A DNA stretch of 64,000 nt from Streptococcus mutans (GCF_006739205.1 NZ_AP019720.1:1922001-1986000), one strand, 5' to 3'; shown: positions 48,871 to 58,154, counted from the stretch's first letter. Translations and numbers: made by a program. Notes: generated by a model from the letters alone, not told the origin.

Positions 48871-49626
48871 ATGATGTATTCAAAAAATTACGTTTGTATT
48901 ACTGGAGCGAGTTCTGGTATCGGCTTAGAAACTGCAAAAGCATTTGCAAGTTTAGAAAACAATCTTATTCTAGTCGCCAGACGTCAGGAGCGATTAGAGA
49001 AACTCAAAGAGGAGCTTCTTCTCAGTTTCCCAAAGCTGGATATTGTTGTCAAATCAGTCGACCTTTCTATTTCCGAGAATGCCTTTAAACTTTATCAGGA
49101 ATTAAAATCGTATCAGATCTTAACTTGGATTAATAATGCTGGTTTTGGTAATTATGATAGTGTGGATCATCAAAACCTTGATAAAATCACTAAAATGCTT
49201 CATCTCAATATCGAGTCCTTGACTATTTTATCCAGTCTTTATGTAAAGGACTATAAAAATGTAGAAGGTACTCAGTTGATTAATCTTTCTTCTAGAGGCG
49301 GTTATATGTTAGTCAAAAATGCTGTAACTTACTGTGCCAGTGAATTCTACGTCAGTGCCTTCACAGAAGGACTGGCTCTGGAATTGGCAGCCAATCACTG
49401 TCCTTTAAAAGCCAAAGTTTTGGCTCCTGCTGCAACAAAAAGCGAATTTGGACAGGTTGCTGCTGATACAGATAGTTATGATTATGACAAGTATTTTACC
49501 ACCTATCATACTAGTAAAGAAATGGCTGATTTTCTAATCGAATTATACTATAGTGATAAAATTGTTGGATTAGTAGACATCAATGATTTCGACTTTAAAT
49601 TGAGTGAGCCGCTGTTTAAACACTGA
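48871..49626 (+). CDS. Short-chain dehydrogenase with catalytic Lys replaced by Glu
   Basis: 251-residue classical SDR. The NAD(P) motif TGASSGIG is at 11-18, NNAG at 88-91, and the catalytic tyrosine is Y154. The expected YxxxK reads YCASE, with glutamate at 158 (codon GAA at 49342-49344), one base away from lysine AAA. The lysine normally lowers the tyrosine pKa and binds the nicotinamide ribose, so activity may be lost. AAAGGAGG lies 11 bases upstream. Under a MerR-type promoter; substrate unknown. Confidence 0.85.
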   Translation: MMYSKNYVCITGASSGIGLETAKAFASLENNLILVARRQERLEKLKEELLLSFPKLDIVVKSVDLSISENAFKLYQELKSYQILTWINNAGFGNYDSVDHQNLDKITKMLHLNIESLTILSSLYVKDYKNVEGTQLINLSSRGGYMLVKNAVTYCASEFYVSAFTEGLALELAANHCPLKAKVLAPAATKSEFGQVAADTDSYDYDKYFTTYHTSKEMADFLIELYYSDKIVGLVDINDFDFKLSEPLFKH

Positions 49627-49716
49627 TTCTTTTTTCAGCAACTGCATTTGATGCGGATAGTCTAAAATAAGCCTACACTTACCTTGCTTGACAGTGTCTA
49701 TGAAAACAAAAATTAC

Positions 49717-49756
49717 CCTCATTAGGATCCGAGATAACATCTTAGTGAGGCTTTAT
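49717..49756 (+). terminator. Terminator downstream of the SDR gene
   Basis: 12-base stem with two wobble pairs (49717-49728 with 49739-49750) followed by CTTTATTCTT. About 90 bases after the SDR stop. Confidence 0.6.
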
Positions 49757-50077
49757 TCTTGATAATTTACTGTTGTTTTATCAAAGCAATCTGTTCAAGG
49801 AAAAGTCCTTTTAAGTCTGCCGTAAGAAAAAGTCGGACAGCCTTTTCCTGATTATACGTTATTGACTTCACCTTGCCTACTATAGTACTTCTGCGACTCA
49901 TTGCATTGAATACAATAATTGCCTTTTTGTACACTTTCTAGGTGTCTGTTGTTTGATAAGATTACGATTGTCTTATTTTTGTAATATAAACTTGATATAC
50001 TATTAAGCAATAGAGAATTTTCTAAGTTTTATATATTATTTAGATTAAAATAGACTTGAATGCTTGAGGAGGAAAGT
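49757..50077. other. Intergenic region upstream of opuC
   Basis: About 320 bases. It contains a -10-like TATACT (49996-50001) for the opuC operon with a poor -35. On the minus strand a 44-codon frame (49767-49901, starting MSRRSTIVGKVKSITYNQEK) has no good ribosome binding site and looks like the tail of a lost gene. No domain recognised. Confidence 0.5.
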
Positions 50078-51229
50078 ATGGATAAAGATCCAGTTATTGA
50101 ATTTAAAGAGGTTAACAAAATTTATGGAGATAATGTTGCTGTTAAGCATATCAATTTAAAAATTATGGCAGGTGAATTTGTCTGCTTGATTGGTACCAGC
50201 GGATCCGGTAAAACAACAATTCTACGCATGATTAACCGTATGTTAAAACCAAGCAATGGGAAAATTTTTATCAAGGGGGAAGAAATTTCTGATCTCAACC
50301 CTGTTCAACTCAGGCGCAAGATTGGTTATGTTATTCAAAATATCGGTCTCATGCCACATATGACAATTTATGAGAATATTACTCTGGTTCCGAAATTATT
50401 AAAATGGTCAGAAGATAAGAAAAAAGCTAAAGCCAAAGAACTTATAAAGCTTGTTGAATTGCCTGAAGATTTCTTGGATCGCTACCCTTACGAATTGTCA
50501 GGCGGGCAACAACAGCGTATTGGTGTTGTCAGAGCTCTAGCTGCTGATCAAGACATTATTTTGATGGATGAACCTTTTGGTGCTTTGGATCCTATCACCC
50601 GCGAAGGGCTTCAAGATTTGGTGAAATCTTTACAAGAAAAAACAGGAAAAACGATTGTCTTGGTCACTCATGATATAGACGAAGCCCTAAAGCTAGCAAC
50701 CAAGATTGTCGTTATGGATAAAGGTCATATGGTTCAACAAGCCAATCCGACCGAATTGTTACGCCACCCCGCAACCGCATTTGTTAAAAAGATGATTGGT
50801 GAAGACCGACTCATTCAAGCACGCGCTGATGTAACGCCGGTTAAAAACATCATGCTAAAAGACCCCGTTTCCATTGCACCTGATAAATCTCTCAATGATG
50901 CTATCTCACTCATGCGTCAAAAACGTGTTGACTCTCTTTTAGTTACAGATAAGGATAATAAACTACTCGGCATGATTGATGTTGAATCCTTAAATAATAA
51001 CTACAAACAAAACCTTGTTGTTGCCGATATCTTAAATAAAATCAGTTTCTACTTGGAAGAAGATCAACTGCTGCGCGACACAGCCCATCGTATCTTAAAA
51101 CGCGGACTTAAATATGTACCGGTTATTGATAAAGAATGGCATTTAAAGGGAATCGTGACGCGATCATCTCTGGTAGATATGCTTTATGATATTATTTGGG
51201 GCAATCAAGATACGGAGGAAACATTATGA
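50078..51229 (+). CDS. opuCA: OpuCA, osmoprotectant ABC transporter ATPase
   Basis: 383-residue ATPase of the glycine betaine/carnitine/choline importer OpuC. Walker A GTSGSGKT at 39-46, signature LSGGQQQR, Walker B ILMDEPFGALDP, then two CBS domains from about residue 250 (VKNIMLKDPVSIAPDKSLND), which sense ionic strength or nucleotides in related systems. The frame opens at 50060, but GAGGAGG five bases before the ATG at 50078 fixes the start. First gene of opuCA-CB-CC-CD. Confidence 0.95.
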   Translation: MDKDPVIEFKEVNKIYGDNVAVKHINLKIMAGEFVCLIGTSGSGKTTILRMINRMLKPSNGKIFIKGEEISDLNPVQLRRKIGYVIQNIGLMPHMTIYENITLVPKLLKWSEDKKKAKAKELIKLVELPEDFLDRYPYELSGGQQQRIGVVRALAADQDIILMDEPFGALDPITREGLQDLVKSLQEKTGKTIVLVTHDIDEALKLATKIVVMDKGHMVQQANPTELLRHPATAFVKKMIGEDRLIQARADVTPVKNIMLKDPVSIAPDKSLNDAISLMRQKRVDSLLVTDKDNKLLGMIDVESLNNNYKQNLVVADILNKISFYLEEDQLLRDTAHRILKRGLKYVPVIDKEWHLKGIVTRSSLVDMLYDIIWGNQDTEETL

Positions 51230-51858
51230 GCGAATTTCTAGCACAATATGGTGGTGAGCTGCTCATAAAAACATGGGAGCAAATTTATATCTCCGCCATT
51301 GCACTTTGTCTTGGAATCATTGTTGCTGTTCCAATAGGAGTGGCTTTGACAAGATTTCCTAAATTAGCAAAAATTTTCATTGGTATCGCCAGTATCTTGC
51401 AGACAATTCCCAGTTTGGCTCTGTTAGCTATCATGATTCCCTTTTTTGGCATCGGAAGAACCCCAGCCATTATTGCTTTGTTTGTTTATTCTTTATTGCC
51501 AATCATGAGAAATACCTATATCGGAATGAACAATGTGGATCCTATCTTAAAAGACAGTGCCAAGGGAATGGGAATGAAACCAATCCAATCTATTTTTCAA
51601 GTTGAGCTTCCTTTGGCAGTTCCTGTCATTATGACAGGGATTAGATTATCAGCTATCTATGTCATTGCTTGGGCAACTTTAGCCTCTTATATTGGAGCAG
51701 GCGGGCTTGGAGACTTGATTTTCAGCGGCTTAAGTCTGTTCCAACCGTCTCTTATTATCGGTGGAACAATTCCAGTTATCCTCCTTTCTCTCATCGTTGA
51801 CTATCTTCTAGGACGCCTTGAAAATTATTTAACACCACGACAAAAGAGGAGTTTATAA
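51226..51858 (+). CDS. opuCB: OpuCB, osmoprotectant ABC transporter permease
   Basis: 210-residue permease with about five membrane segments and the EAA-type loop DSAKGMGMKPIQSIFQVELP (about 106-125) that docks on the ATPase. The ATG at 51226 overlaps the opuCA stop (ATGA) and has CGGAGG upstream; a longer frame from 51196 is rejected. It pairs with OpuCD as the second permease. Confidence 0.93.
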   Translation: MSEFLAQYGGELLIKTWEQIYISAIALCLGIIVAVPIGVALTRFPKLAKIFIGIASILQTIPSLALLAIMIPFFGIGRTPAIIALFVYSLLPIMRNTYIGMNNVDPILKDSAKGMGMKPIQSIFQVELPLAVPVIMTGIRLSAIYVIAWATLASYIGAGGLGDLIFSGLSLFQPSLIIGGTIPVILLSLIVDYLLGRLENYLTPRQKRSL

Positions 51859-51859
51859 G

Positions 51860-52795
51860 ATGAAAAAAATAACTTATTTTTTAATCATTACTTTGATGAT
51901 TCCTATACTTATGCTCACAAGTTGTCATTCTAATAATAAGGCCAAAACTAACACTAATACTTCGGGCAACATTAAAATTGCGGCCATGAGTACGACAGAA
52001 TCCAGTATTATGGCCAATATGATCAGTGAATTGATCAATCACGAATTAGGTTATAAAACAACCTTGGTATCTAACCTTGGTTCTACAAATGTTGTGCATC
52101 AAGCTTTGATACGAAATGATGCAGACATTGCAGCTACTCGTTATACAGGAACTGATTTAACAGGCACACTCAATTTATCTGCTGAAAAGGATCACACTAA
52201 AGCCGCTAAAATTGTCAAAAAGGCATTTGCCAAACGCTTTGACCAAACTTGGTTCCCAAGTTATGGCTTTGCTGATACCTATGCTTTCATGGTCACCAGC
52301 AAGTTTGCTCAACAAAATCATCTCAAGACTTTTTCCGATTTACAAAAGATATCAACAACAGCTAAAGCCGGTGTTGATAGCACTTGGATGAAACGTGTCG
52401 GTGATGGTTATAAAGATTTCAGTCGTGCTTATGGTTTTTCATTTAAACATATTTACCCCATGCAGATTGGCCTTGTCTATGATGCTGTTGAAAATAATAA
52501 AATGCAGGTCGTTTTAGGCTATTCTACAGATGGTCGTATTCAGAGTTACGATCTTACAATACTGGAAGATAATAAACATTTCTTCCCTCCTTATGATGCC
52601 TCAATGGTTGTGAATAATCGTATCTTAAGAAAATATCCAAAACTAAAGACCTTATTACACCGTTTAGATGGTAAGATTGACCTTAAAACCATGCAAAAAC
52701 TGAACTATCAAGTCGATGACCAATTACTTGAACCATCAGTAGTTGCTCATCAATTTCTGAAAAAACATGATTATTTCCGAAAGGGTGATAACTAA
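51860..52795 (+). CDS. opuCC: OpuCC, osmoprotectant-binding lipoprotein
   Basis: 311-residue substrate-binding lipoprotein. Signal peptide with lipobox LTSC at 19-22, so it is lipid-anchored outside the cell. The mature part has the OpuAC-type fold with AMSTTESSIMANMISELI near 42 and GSTNVVHQALIRNDADIAAT near 76-95. Starts one base after the opuCB stop and overlaps the opuCD start by one base. Confidence 0.95.
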   Translation: MKKITYFLIITLMIPILMLTSCHSNNKAKTNTNTSGNIKIAAMSTTESSIMANMISELINHELGYKTTLVSNLGSTNVVHQALIRNDADIAATRYTGTDLTGTLNLSAEKDHTKAAKIVKKAFAKRFDQTWFPSYGFADTYAFMVTSKFAQQNHLKTFSDLQKISTTAKAGVDSTWMKRVGDGYKDFSRAYGFSFKHIYPMQIGLVYDAVENNKMQVVLGYSTDGRIQSYDLTILEDNKHFFPPYDASMVVNNRILRKYPKLKTLLHRLDGKIDLKTMQKLNYQVDDQLLEPSVVAHQFLKKHDYFRKGDN

Positions 52796-53460
52796 TGAGT
52801 CATATGAGTATGGCACAGCAATTAATTTATTATTTCAACCATAATAGTACCTATGTCTTGGCACAATTTTTACGGCATTTCTTAATATCCATTTATGGTG
52901 TACTCCTTGCTGCTCTTGTTGGTATTCCAATGGGCATACTAATTGCTAAAAGAGGGAAACTCAAAGGGGTTGTCATGGGAGCTGCTAATGTCATTCAAAC
53001 GATTCCCTCTCTAGCCATGATTTCTATTATCATGCTAGGACTTGGCTTAGGCACTAAAACAGTCATTGCAACAGTATTCTTATATTCTTTACTGCCTATT
53101 ATCGGTAATACCTATACCGGTATTAAAAATGTTGATGGTGATCTCGTTGATGCTGCTAAAGGAATGGGAATGACTAATAGACAGCAATTATTGATGGTTG
53201 AGCTGCCTTTATCTTTGTCAGTTATTATGGCCGGCATTCGCAACGCTCTGGTCGTTGCTGTAGGAATAACAGCCATTGGCGCCTTTGTTGGTGGCGGTGG
53301 TCTCGGAGATATCATTATCCGTGGTACCAATGCCACTAACGGCGGTGCTATTATTTTGGCTGGTTCTATACCAACTGCTTTTATGGCTGTTGTCTCTGAT
53401 TTGATTCTTGGCATTATTCAACGCTATCTAGAACCCAAAGGTATATCAACTAACCAATAA
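52795..53460 (+). CDS. opuCD: OpuCD, osmoprotectant ABC transporter permease
   Basis: 221-residue permease, homologous to OpuCB, with five to six membrane segments and the docking loop DAAKGMGMTNRQQLLMVELP (about 119-138). The start overlaps the opuCC stop (TAATG). Internal ATGs at codons 4 and 6 are possible alternatives. Last gene of the operon, followed by a terminator. Confidence 0.94.
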   Translation: MSHMSMAQQLIYYFNHNSTYVLAQFLRHFLISIYGVLLAALVGIPMGILIAKRGKLKGVVMGAANVIQTIPSLAMISIIMLGLGLGTKTVIATVFLYSLLPIIGNTYTGIKNVDGDLVDAAKGMGMTNRQQLLMVELPLSLSVIMAGIRNALVVAVGITAIGAFVGGGGLGDIIIRGTNATNGGAIILAGSIPTAFMAVVSDLILGIIQRYLEPKGISTNQ

Positions 53461-53471
53461 ATGGAATACTA

Positions 53472-53508
53472 AAAAACCTTCTGTCTCTTAAAAGGCAGAA
53501 GATTTTTG
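53472..53508 (+). terminator. Terminator after opuCD
   Basis: Six-base core stem CTTCTG/CAGAAG (53478-53483 with 53496-53501) followed by ATTTTTGC, directly after the operon. Confidence 0.65.
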
Positions 53509-53542
53509 CAGGCAATTTTTAAAAACTAATCATTAAATCTTA

Positions 53543-54121
53543 TTAAGATTTCCAAGTCTCTTTGTCCGTTAAGAGGCTTTTTTTAGCTATCTTTGAAACA
53601 TGTTGATTTCCCCTAACATAAAAACAAAGCAGCGCATCTTTCCACTCATCAGTACAAGTCACACCAATGCGAGAACGTTCTTCAATACGCTGGGGTGATA
53701 AATCCTCTTGTAAACTCAGCCTAGAGTCTTGTAAAGAATCACCATTAAAGCTTTTATCAATGCCCGCAAATTTTGTCAGTTTACCAGGTCCATTGGCTAA
53801 TAAATGACCGTCAGCTGTTTCAAGTGCTCGAATCAAAACGGCTTCAGCTACATTTTGAGGCTTAGTCACTAAATTCAACATTTGATGTCCATAAATTTGA
53901 TAAACATACCAATGCCCCGCCGCTAAATACATGGCTTCATTTTTAGGAGTTCTGCGATCATTTGCGCTATGACAAGCACTGTCTTTGCTCCCTAAATAAG
54001 CTTCTGTTTCAACAATTCTCCCTAAGGGCTTACCATCCAGACACAATTGCATTCCTAATAAAGCCTTGGCTGTTGCAATGGTATCTGTTTCCATAACTTG
54101 TTTAAATTTTTTTGATAGCAT
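53543..54121 (-). CDS. 3-methyladenine DNA glycosylase, AAG/MPG family
   Basis: 192-residue alkyl-base glycosylase of the mammalian AAG type, a second route besides Tag in this window. Conserved blocks: ALLGMQLC, IVETEAYLGSKDSACHS (about 36-52, with the catalytic glutamate), YVYQIYGHQMLNLV (about 73) and LIRALE, then NGPGKLTKFAGID. The family usually has a C-terminal RIGVT, also seen here. Monocistronic, convergent with opuCD. Confidence 0.92.
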   Translation of the reverse strand: MLSKKFKQVMETDTIATAKALLGMQLCLDGKPLGRIVETEAYLGSKDSACHSANDRRTPKNEAMYLAAGHWYVYQIYGHQMLNLVTKPQNVAEAVLIRALETADGHLLANGPGKLTKFAGIDKSFNGDSLQDSRLSLQEDLSPQRIEERSRIGVTCTDEWKDALLCFYVRGNQHVSKIAKKSLLTDKETWKS

Positions 54122-54146
54122 AATCTTTATTATAACATGAAGATGG

Positions 54147-54434
54147 TTACTTTAAGACTTTTTCAAAAGCTTTTGACAATTTCGTCGGACAAAATTCTAT
54201 GATATCATAGTTTGCAATCTCATTGATCTTAAAAGGATCTTCACTAATAATTCTCTCAATTTCTGCCAAATCAGCAGCTTTTGCTAAGATGATACCACCT
54301 GTTCGAGGATTTTTTCTGCCCGAAGCGATGAAATAACCAGAAGCATAATATGTATCCAAAAATTGAATATGAGCTTCAAGGTGTTTTTCAACTTCTATTA
54401 GATTCTTTTGATAGGTAAGATTGATGATAAACAT
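54147..54434 (-). CDS. YciI-family protein
   Basis: 95-residue ferredoxin-like fold protein of the YCII family. FIINLTYQKNLIEVEKHLEA is followed by the conserved HIQFLDTYYASGYFIASG with a His and Asp of the proposed active site, then a DPF motif near 69. Function of the family is poorly known. It is 25 bases upstream of the AAG-type glycosylase on the same strand, probably one transcript. Confidence 0.88.
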   Translation of the reverse strand: MFIINLTYQKNLIEVEKHLEAHIQFLDTYYASGYFIASGRKNPRTGGIILAKAADLAEIERIISEDPFKINEIANYDIIEFCPTKLSKAFEKVLK

Positions 54435-54637
54435 AATTTTCTCCTTTTAAAAATAAAAATTGCTTGAAAAAACTGAGACTGAAAAACTTGACTTCCACAA
54501 CATTCCTGCAACTTTATTCAAGCGATTATATATAGTATAATACTAACAAAATGACTTGTATAGTAGGCACATTTTTGTAACTAGTCAATTAATATTTTAG
54601 ATGATTTAGCAACAATAAGCTGACAAAGGAGAAAAAT

Positions 54638-55261
54638 ATGAAAAATCAGATCTTTAAACAAAATAGAGATGATTGTCTAGTCTCATGGGCGTTTCTTGCT
54701 GGTATTCTGTTATATATGGTGATTCGGTTTGGCTTTTTATATTTCAGCTTACAACTAAAGTTGACAAACTCCTTACACCAAACCATAAATCAACATAGAA
54801 GTTTATTGATGGCCATGGACGAATTACTCATGCTCTCAACTATCCTTTTTGGATGCACTTTTTATAGTATACGCAAACGATATTTTCAAAATAAAAAAAT
54901 ACTAACAGGACTTCTAATGACAAATTTTACACTATTATTAATATCATGGCTATTAATAGTAGTAGAAACTGGCAGACTTATCTATCCTATCAATGGTTTA
55001 TCTGTCGTCATAGGTGACAACCTTCAGACAACTTTAGCCGAAATTTATGCAACTTGGCATTTATGTGACATCTTACTAGGACTATTCATAATTTCATGGT
55101 CCGGATTATTACCCCATCCTCTTTGGAAATACAGCGGAGTAATTATTGGACTGATGCAAATACTCTGTACTTATTTTGGACAAGGTATAAAGCCAATACC
55201 CTTGTCAATGGCAATCATCTTATCAACAATCTGGTTGTTAAAAAGATGGCAACATTTTTAA
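54638..55261 (+). CDS. Integral membrane protein, unknown function
   Basis: 207-residue protein with six hydrophobic segments (about 16-36, 62-78, 88-108, 137-155, 163-178 and 185-200). AAGGAG precedes the ATG. The pattern resembles small integral membrane proteins found next to HTH regulators, and indeed an HxlR-like gene follows after about 90 bases. No catalytic motif was recognised. Confidence 0.7.
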   Translation: MKNQIFKQNRDDCLVSWAFLAGILLYMVIRFGFLYFSLQLKLTNSLHQTINQHRSLLMAMDELLMLSTILFGCTFYSIRKRYFQNKKILTGLLMTNFTLLLISWLLIVVETGRLIYPINGLSVVIGDNLQTTLAEIYATWHLCDILLGLFIISWSGLLPHPLWKYSGVIIGLMQILCTYFGQGIKPIPLSMAIILSTIWLLKRWQHF

Positions 55262-55353
55262 CAACAATCAATAATTGTATACTTTTCAATAAAGCCAAAA
55301 AAGAGAAAACATTGAACAGTAATAAAGGTTAGAATTGTAAAATATCACAGGTT

Positions 55354-55629
55354 ATGGAGGTTGTTGGTGGGAAGTGGCGCTTAAATGTTCTCTGGGTTAT
55401 TAACAAATACCAGTCCATTCGCTTTAACCAATTAAAAAGGGAAGTTAACGGAATCACTACCATTATGTTAACACGTTCCTTAGATATTTTAATCACAAAC
55501 GAACTAGTTGAAAAAGTAGATTTTCAAACCCTACCACTACATGTCAAATATCATCAACTCTCAAGCAAAGGTAAAAGCCTCATGCCCCTTTTAAAACAAA
55601 TTAATCAGTGGGGAAAGCTTTATTTATAG
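55354..55629 (+). CDS. HxlR-family regulator, probably 5'-truncated
   Basis: Winged HTH regulator of the HxlR family: VMEVVGGKWRLNVLWVINKY followed by RFNQLKREVNGITTIMLTRS and KVDFQTLPLHVKYHQLSSKG. Family members start about ten residues before this with a conserved cysteine. Here the matching residues NCKISQ exist upstream (55333-55350) but are preceded at once by an in-frame TAG and no start codon. The ATG at 55354 is usable but has a poor ribosome binding site. The cysteine used for aldehyde or thiol sensing would be lost. May be a pseudogene. Confidence 0.6.
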   Translation: MEVVGGKWRLNVLWVINKYQSIRFNQLKREVNGITTIMLTRSLDILITNELVEKVDFQTLPLHVKYHQLSSKGKSLMPLLKQINQWGKLYL

Positions 55630-55658
55630 GTTAAACCTTCCTTTAGAATTCAAACTTC

Positions 55659-56381
55659 TCAAAGATAAGTTGAAAAATTTAAAGCAATTTCAGCAATTTT
55701 ATCTTTCTCATCTAAATCGGCTTCATTGCCTAAAGACCTCGGATGCCATCTTTCTTCTGATAGATGATCTGCAGCATAAAAGAACTGACAGACAGCAATT
55801 TCTCTAAATTGTCCCCAAGCAGCGACTGCCGAACATTCCATATCAACCGCTAGACAACCTTCTTGTTTACGAGCTTTCATCTTGGTAATCATTTCACGAT
55901 AAATGCCATCAGTTGTCCAAACTTTCCCTTTTGAAAAAGAGATATTTTCAGCTTGTAAATAGGTCAAAAATTTTGCTAAAGTTCTGTCATTAGCTGAGAT
56001 TTCATTTTGTGCTGGGGCATAATGAAAACTGGTTCCTTCATCGCGTACAGCAATTGTCGGAACAATAATAGACGTTTCCTTAACCTGTTCCTCCAAAATA
56101 CCACATGTTCCAAAAAGAATCAGCTTCTTCATTCCCATGGCAACTAGGTCTTCCAAAACGGCCAACTTACGACCATGATAATCAAGTTCATAAATAGGAA
56201 TATCAAGATTAGCCACAGAAGTTTTTGTCAATAAGCGATATTTATAACGTTTTAACATGCGTTTGAAGGTTGCTCTGGCAAAGCAAGATACTACTATTTC
56301 AGGGAAATCCGTAATGGCTGCGACTAAATCTTCTGGATTAATAATCGCTTTTTTTGCATCATCAAAGTTACTTAAAATCAT
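55659..56381 (-). CDS. Nucleoside phosphorylase family protein
   Basis: 240-residue cytoplasmic enzyme of the purine/uridine phosphorylase (PNP_UDP_1) superfamily. LILFGTCGILEE is the phosphate/nucleoside loop (about 87-98), IAVRDEGTSFHYAP carries RDEGTS (about 111-116) and CLAVDMECSAVAAWG holds the substrate-binding MEC and nearby residues (about 176-190). Likely releases a base from a nucleoside, but whether it prefers purine or uridine is unclear. GGAG precedes the ATG. Confidence 0.85.
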   Translation of the reverse strand: MILSNFDDAKKAIINPEDLVAAITDFPEIVVSCFARATFKRMLKRYKYRLLTKTSVANLDIPIYELDYHGRKLAVLEDLVAMGMKKLILFGTCGILEEQVKETSIIVPTIAVRDEGTSFHYAPAQNEISANDRTLAKFLTYLQAENISFSKGKVWTTDGIYREMITKMKARKQEGCLAVDMECSAVAAWGQFREIAVCQFFYAADHLSEERWHPRSLGNEADLDEKDKIAEIALNFSTYL

Positions 56382-56509
56382 TGTTTCTCCATTCTAGCTT
56401 TTTAATATCCTATCATAAAATAGCCTTAATAACTAGCTATAATGGCATAAATAGTGTTAAAGTAGTTCTTTAACAAAGCAAGCAGAGGCGGATGAAATAA
56501 GTTTAATCC

Positions 56510-56537
56510 TTGAAATCGGTTTCAAAAATGCTATAAT
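56510..56537 (+). promoter_or_regulatory. gabD promoter overlapped by a cre-like site
   Basis: TTGAAA (56510-56515), 16-base spacer, TATAAT (56532-56537). The palindrome TGAAATCGGTTTCA (56511-56524) matches the CcpA cre consensus TGNAARCGNWWWCA at all but one position and covers the -35, so carbon catabolite repression is likely. Confidence 0.7.
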
Positions 56538-56566
56538 TAATTTAACTGAAAAATGGAGGAAAAATT

Positions 56567-57943
56567 ATGGCCTATAAGACAACTTATCCCTATACTAATG
56601 AAGTTTTGAAGGAATTTGCTAATAATAGCGATGCCGATTTGGAAAAAGCATTGGTTACTGGACATGCGCTTTATAAAAAATGGCGTGCTGAAGGAGGCTT
56701 AGAGGAGCGTAAAGCTCAATTGCATAAAGTTGCGGATATCCTTCGTCGCGATGTGGATAAATACGCCGAAGTCATGACCAAGGACATGGGAAAACTCTTT
56801 ACAGAAGCTAAAGGTGAGGTTGAACTGTGTGCAGAAATCGCTGACTATTTTGCTGATAAGGCTGAAGAATTTTTAGAACCAAAAGCATTTGAACCTATTC
56901 ATGGTGATGCCTATTACATTAAGCAAGCAGTTGGTGTGCTCTTTATGGTCGAACCATGGAACTTCCCATTCTATCAAATTATGCGTGTTTTTGCTCCTAA
57001 TTTTATGATTGGCAACCCAACGGTTTTGAAACACGCATCTATCTGTCCTGCTTCTGCTCAGGCTTTTGAGAATTTGGTTAAAGAAGCAGGCGCTCCTGAA
57101 GGTTCATTTAAGAATCTTTTCCTTACTTATGACCAAGTTAACAAGGCTATTGCTGATCCTCGTATTCAAGGGGTGGCCTTAACCGGTTCTGAACGTGGTG
57201 GTGCTTCTATTGCTGCTGAAGCGGGAGCAAATCTTAAGAAATCTGCTCTTGAACTCGGCGGTAATGATGCTTTTCTCATTTTGGAAGATGCTGACTTTGA
57301 ACTCTTAAAAGATACTATTTTCTTTGCACGCCTTTACAATGCAGGTCAAGTCTGTACATCTTCCAAACGTTTCATTGTTGTTGGTGAAGAAAACTACAAG
57401 AAATTTCTTGATATGGTTGTTGAAACCTTCAAAACAGCCAAGTGGGGTGACCCGATGGATCCTGAAACAACGCTTGCGCCCTTGTCATCAGCTGAAGCTA
57501 AGGAAGAAGTTCTTGGTCAAATCAAGTTAGCTGCTGACAACGGAGCACGTGTGGTTTACGGTAATAAACCAATTGACCATCCAGGAAACTTTGTCTTTCC
57601 AACCGTTTTGACCGATATTACCAAGGAAAATCCAATCTACAATCAAGAAATTTTTGGTCCAGTAGCTTCCATTTACAAAGTTGATACAGAAGAAGAAGCT
57701 ATTGCCTTAGCCAATGATTCTAGTTACGGACTTGGTGGTACAGTTTTCTCTAAAGACCTTGAACACGCAAAAGCTGTTGCTGCTAAAATCGAAACAGGAA
57801 TGACCTTTATCAATTCCGGTTGGTCTTCCTATCCAGAAGTTCCATTTGGCGGTATTAAAAATTCAGGTTATGGTCGTGAGCTCAGCAATCTCGGATTTGA
57901 TGCCTTTGTCAATGAACATTTAGTTTTCATTCCCAAACAATAA
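56567..57943 (+). CDS. gabD: NAD(P)-dependent succinate-semialdehyde-type dehydrogenase
   Basis: 458-residue aldehyde dehydrogenase. Active-site features: EPWNFP (129-134), LTGSERGG coenzyme loop (205-212), E229 in LELGGND, and the catalytic cysteine C263 in NAGQVCTSSKR. Short-form ALDH closest to the GabD/Sad group. GGAGG precedes the ATG. A cre-like site covers its promoter. The precise aldehyde is not certain. Confidence 0.9.
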   Translation: MAYKTTYPYTNEVLKEFANNSDADLEKALVTGHALYKKWRAEGGLEERKAQLHKVADILRRDVDKYAEVMTKDMGKLFTEAKGEVELCAEIADYFADKAEEFLEPKAFEPIHGDAYYIKQAVGVLFMVEPWNFPFYQIMRVFAPNFMIGNPTVLKHASICPASAQAFENLVKEAGAPEGSFKNLFLTYDQVNKAIADPRIQGVALTGSERGGASIAAEAGANLKKSALELGGNDAFLILEDADFELLKDTIFFARLYNAGQVCTSSKRFIVVGEENYKKFLDMVVETFKTAKWGDPMDPETTLAPLSSAEAKEEVLGQIKLAADNGARVVYGNKPIDHPGNFVFPTVLTDITKENPIYNQEIFGPVASIYKVDTEEEAIALANDSSYGLGGTVFSKDLEHAKAVAAKIETGMTFINSGWSSYPEVPFGGIKNSGYGRELSNLGFDAFVNEHLVFIPKQ

Positions 57944-58085
57944 ACTAACCAAAAAGTTTTAAGCTGTTAATCTCTTAGATTCAATCAGAGTCTAGGAGAT
58001 TTTGCTATCATTGATAGATATTTCCCATTATGATTAGAAATTGATAGAATTTTACAATAATTATAATGATGACAAGGATTATTTG

Positions 58086-58094
58086 TGCTATAAT
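58086..58094 (+). promoter_or_regulatory. Extended -10 promoter of ilvD
   Basis: TGC followed by perfect TATAAT (58089-58094), an extended -10 that needs little -35 contact. A weak CodY-like sequence AATTTTACAATAATT (58048-58062) lies just upstream, four mismatches from consensus. Confidence 0.5.
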
Positions 58095-58154
58095 GATGGT
58101 GTGTAAAATTTCTACATTGAATGATTATATGATGTGATGAAAGGAAGCGGTCAA

